NCBI GenBank assembly: GCA_024644535.1
Contig: JAHEKX010000015.1
Location: forward strand, 1 to 45,709
From: Gammaproteobacteria bacterium
Lineage (GTDB): Bacteria; Pseudomonadota; Gammaproteobacteria; Pseudomonadales; Halieaceae
Length of the DNA: 45,709 bases
Direction: 5' to 3'
In this document: positions 45,696 through 45,709 of the stretch, in pieces
How the letters are laid out: each line of letters opens with the position of its first letter
Numbering within the stretch: position 1 is the first letter of the stretch
Notes under the pieces: model-generated
The model's database searches: none
Seen by the model: the letters and a program-made list of their open reading frames with translations, nothing else
What the model was told of the DNA's origin: nothing
Made by a program: the position numbers and the translations under genes

Positions 45696-45709
45696 TCGTG
45701 GTCTGATCG

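Noticed and set aside
1-45709. tRNA, rRNA or prophage genes
   Set aside because: I saw no cloverleaf with a CCA-type acceptor end, no rRNA segments and no phage structural or integrase genes.

Overview
The window looks like chromosomal DNA of a free-living, probably marine, gammaproteobacterium. The evidence is the gene set and protein style: EttA, GlyA, PgpA, RibA, a DUF1415 protein, RimK with a RimB-like aspartic protease, a gammaproteobacterial LexA box, a TonB-dependent receptor with acyl-CoA ligases, and a very large acidic RTX protein. I cannot name the genus. Base composition looks moderate and fairly even by eye.

Bases 1-17751 hold a two-gene surface or secreted-protein locus. The first gene, open at the left edge, encodes at least 5,251 residues: RTX calcium-binding repeats, nine pre-peptidase C-terminal (PPC)-type beta domains, a cohesin-like domain inside one PPC domain, a subtilisin/kexin-type protease with a P domain, cadherin-like domains and a type I secretion-like C-terminus. 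Its first 2,423 bases recur exactly, 3,237 bases downstream and in frame. The second gene, 9 bases further on, encodes a beta-propeller-like protein with a dockerin module. I suggest the pair forms a cohesin-dockerin complex unrelated to cellulosomes.

Bases 17796-21374, all on the minus strand, are housekeeping: glyA, pgpA, ribA, a DUF1415 gene, and a RimB-like retropepsin-fold gene upstream of glyA. Bases 21375-23376 are a non-coding, repeat-rich island. It has a 94-bp heptamer tract and two long direct repeats that flank a RelB/RelE-ParE-type toxin-antitoxin pair. After it come rimK, an M14 AstE/AspA-type deacylase gene, ettA and a PilZ gene on the plus strand.

Bases 27965-40641 look like an uptake and catabolism cluster: a Tat-exported amidase, an N-acyl-D-amino-acid deacylase-like amidohydrolase, a TonB-dependent receptor behind two perfect 16-bp palindromic operators, two acyl-CoA ligases, a crotonase with unusual active-site residues, an MFS transporter and an acyltransferase. 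No regulator gene is visible inside it.

The right end carries a VTT-domain membrane protein and a second toxin-antitoxin pair, a Phd-like protein with a zeta-type kinase, preceded by a palindromic operator. Last is a complete dnaE2 (error-prone polymerase, minus strand) with its own LexA box.
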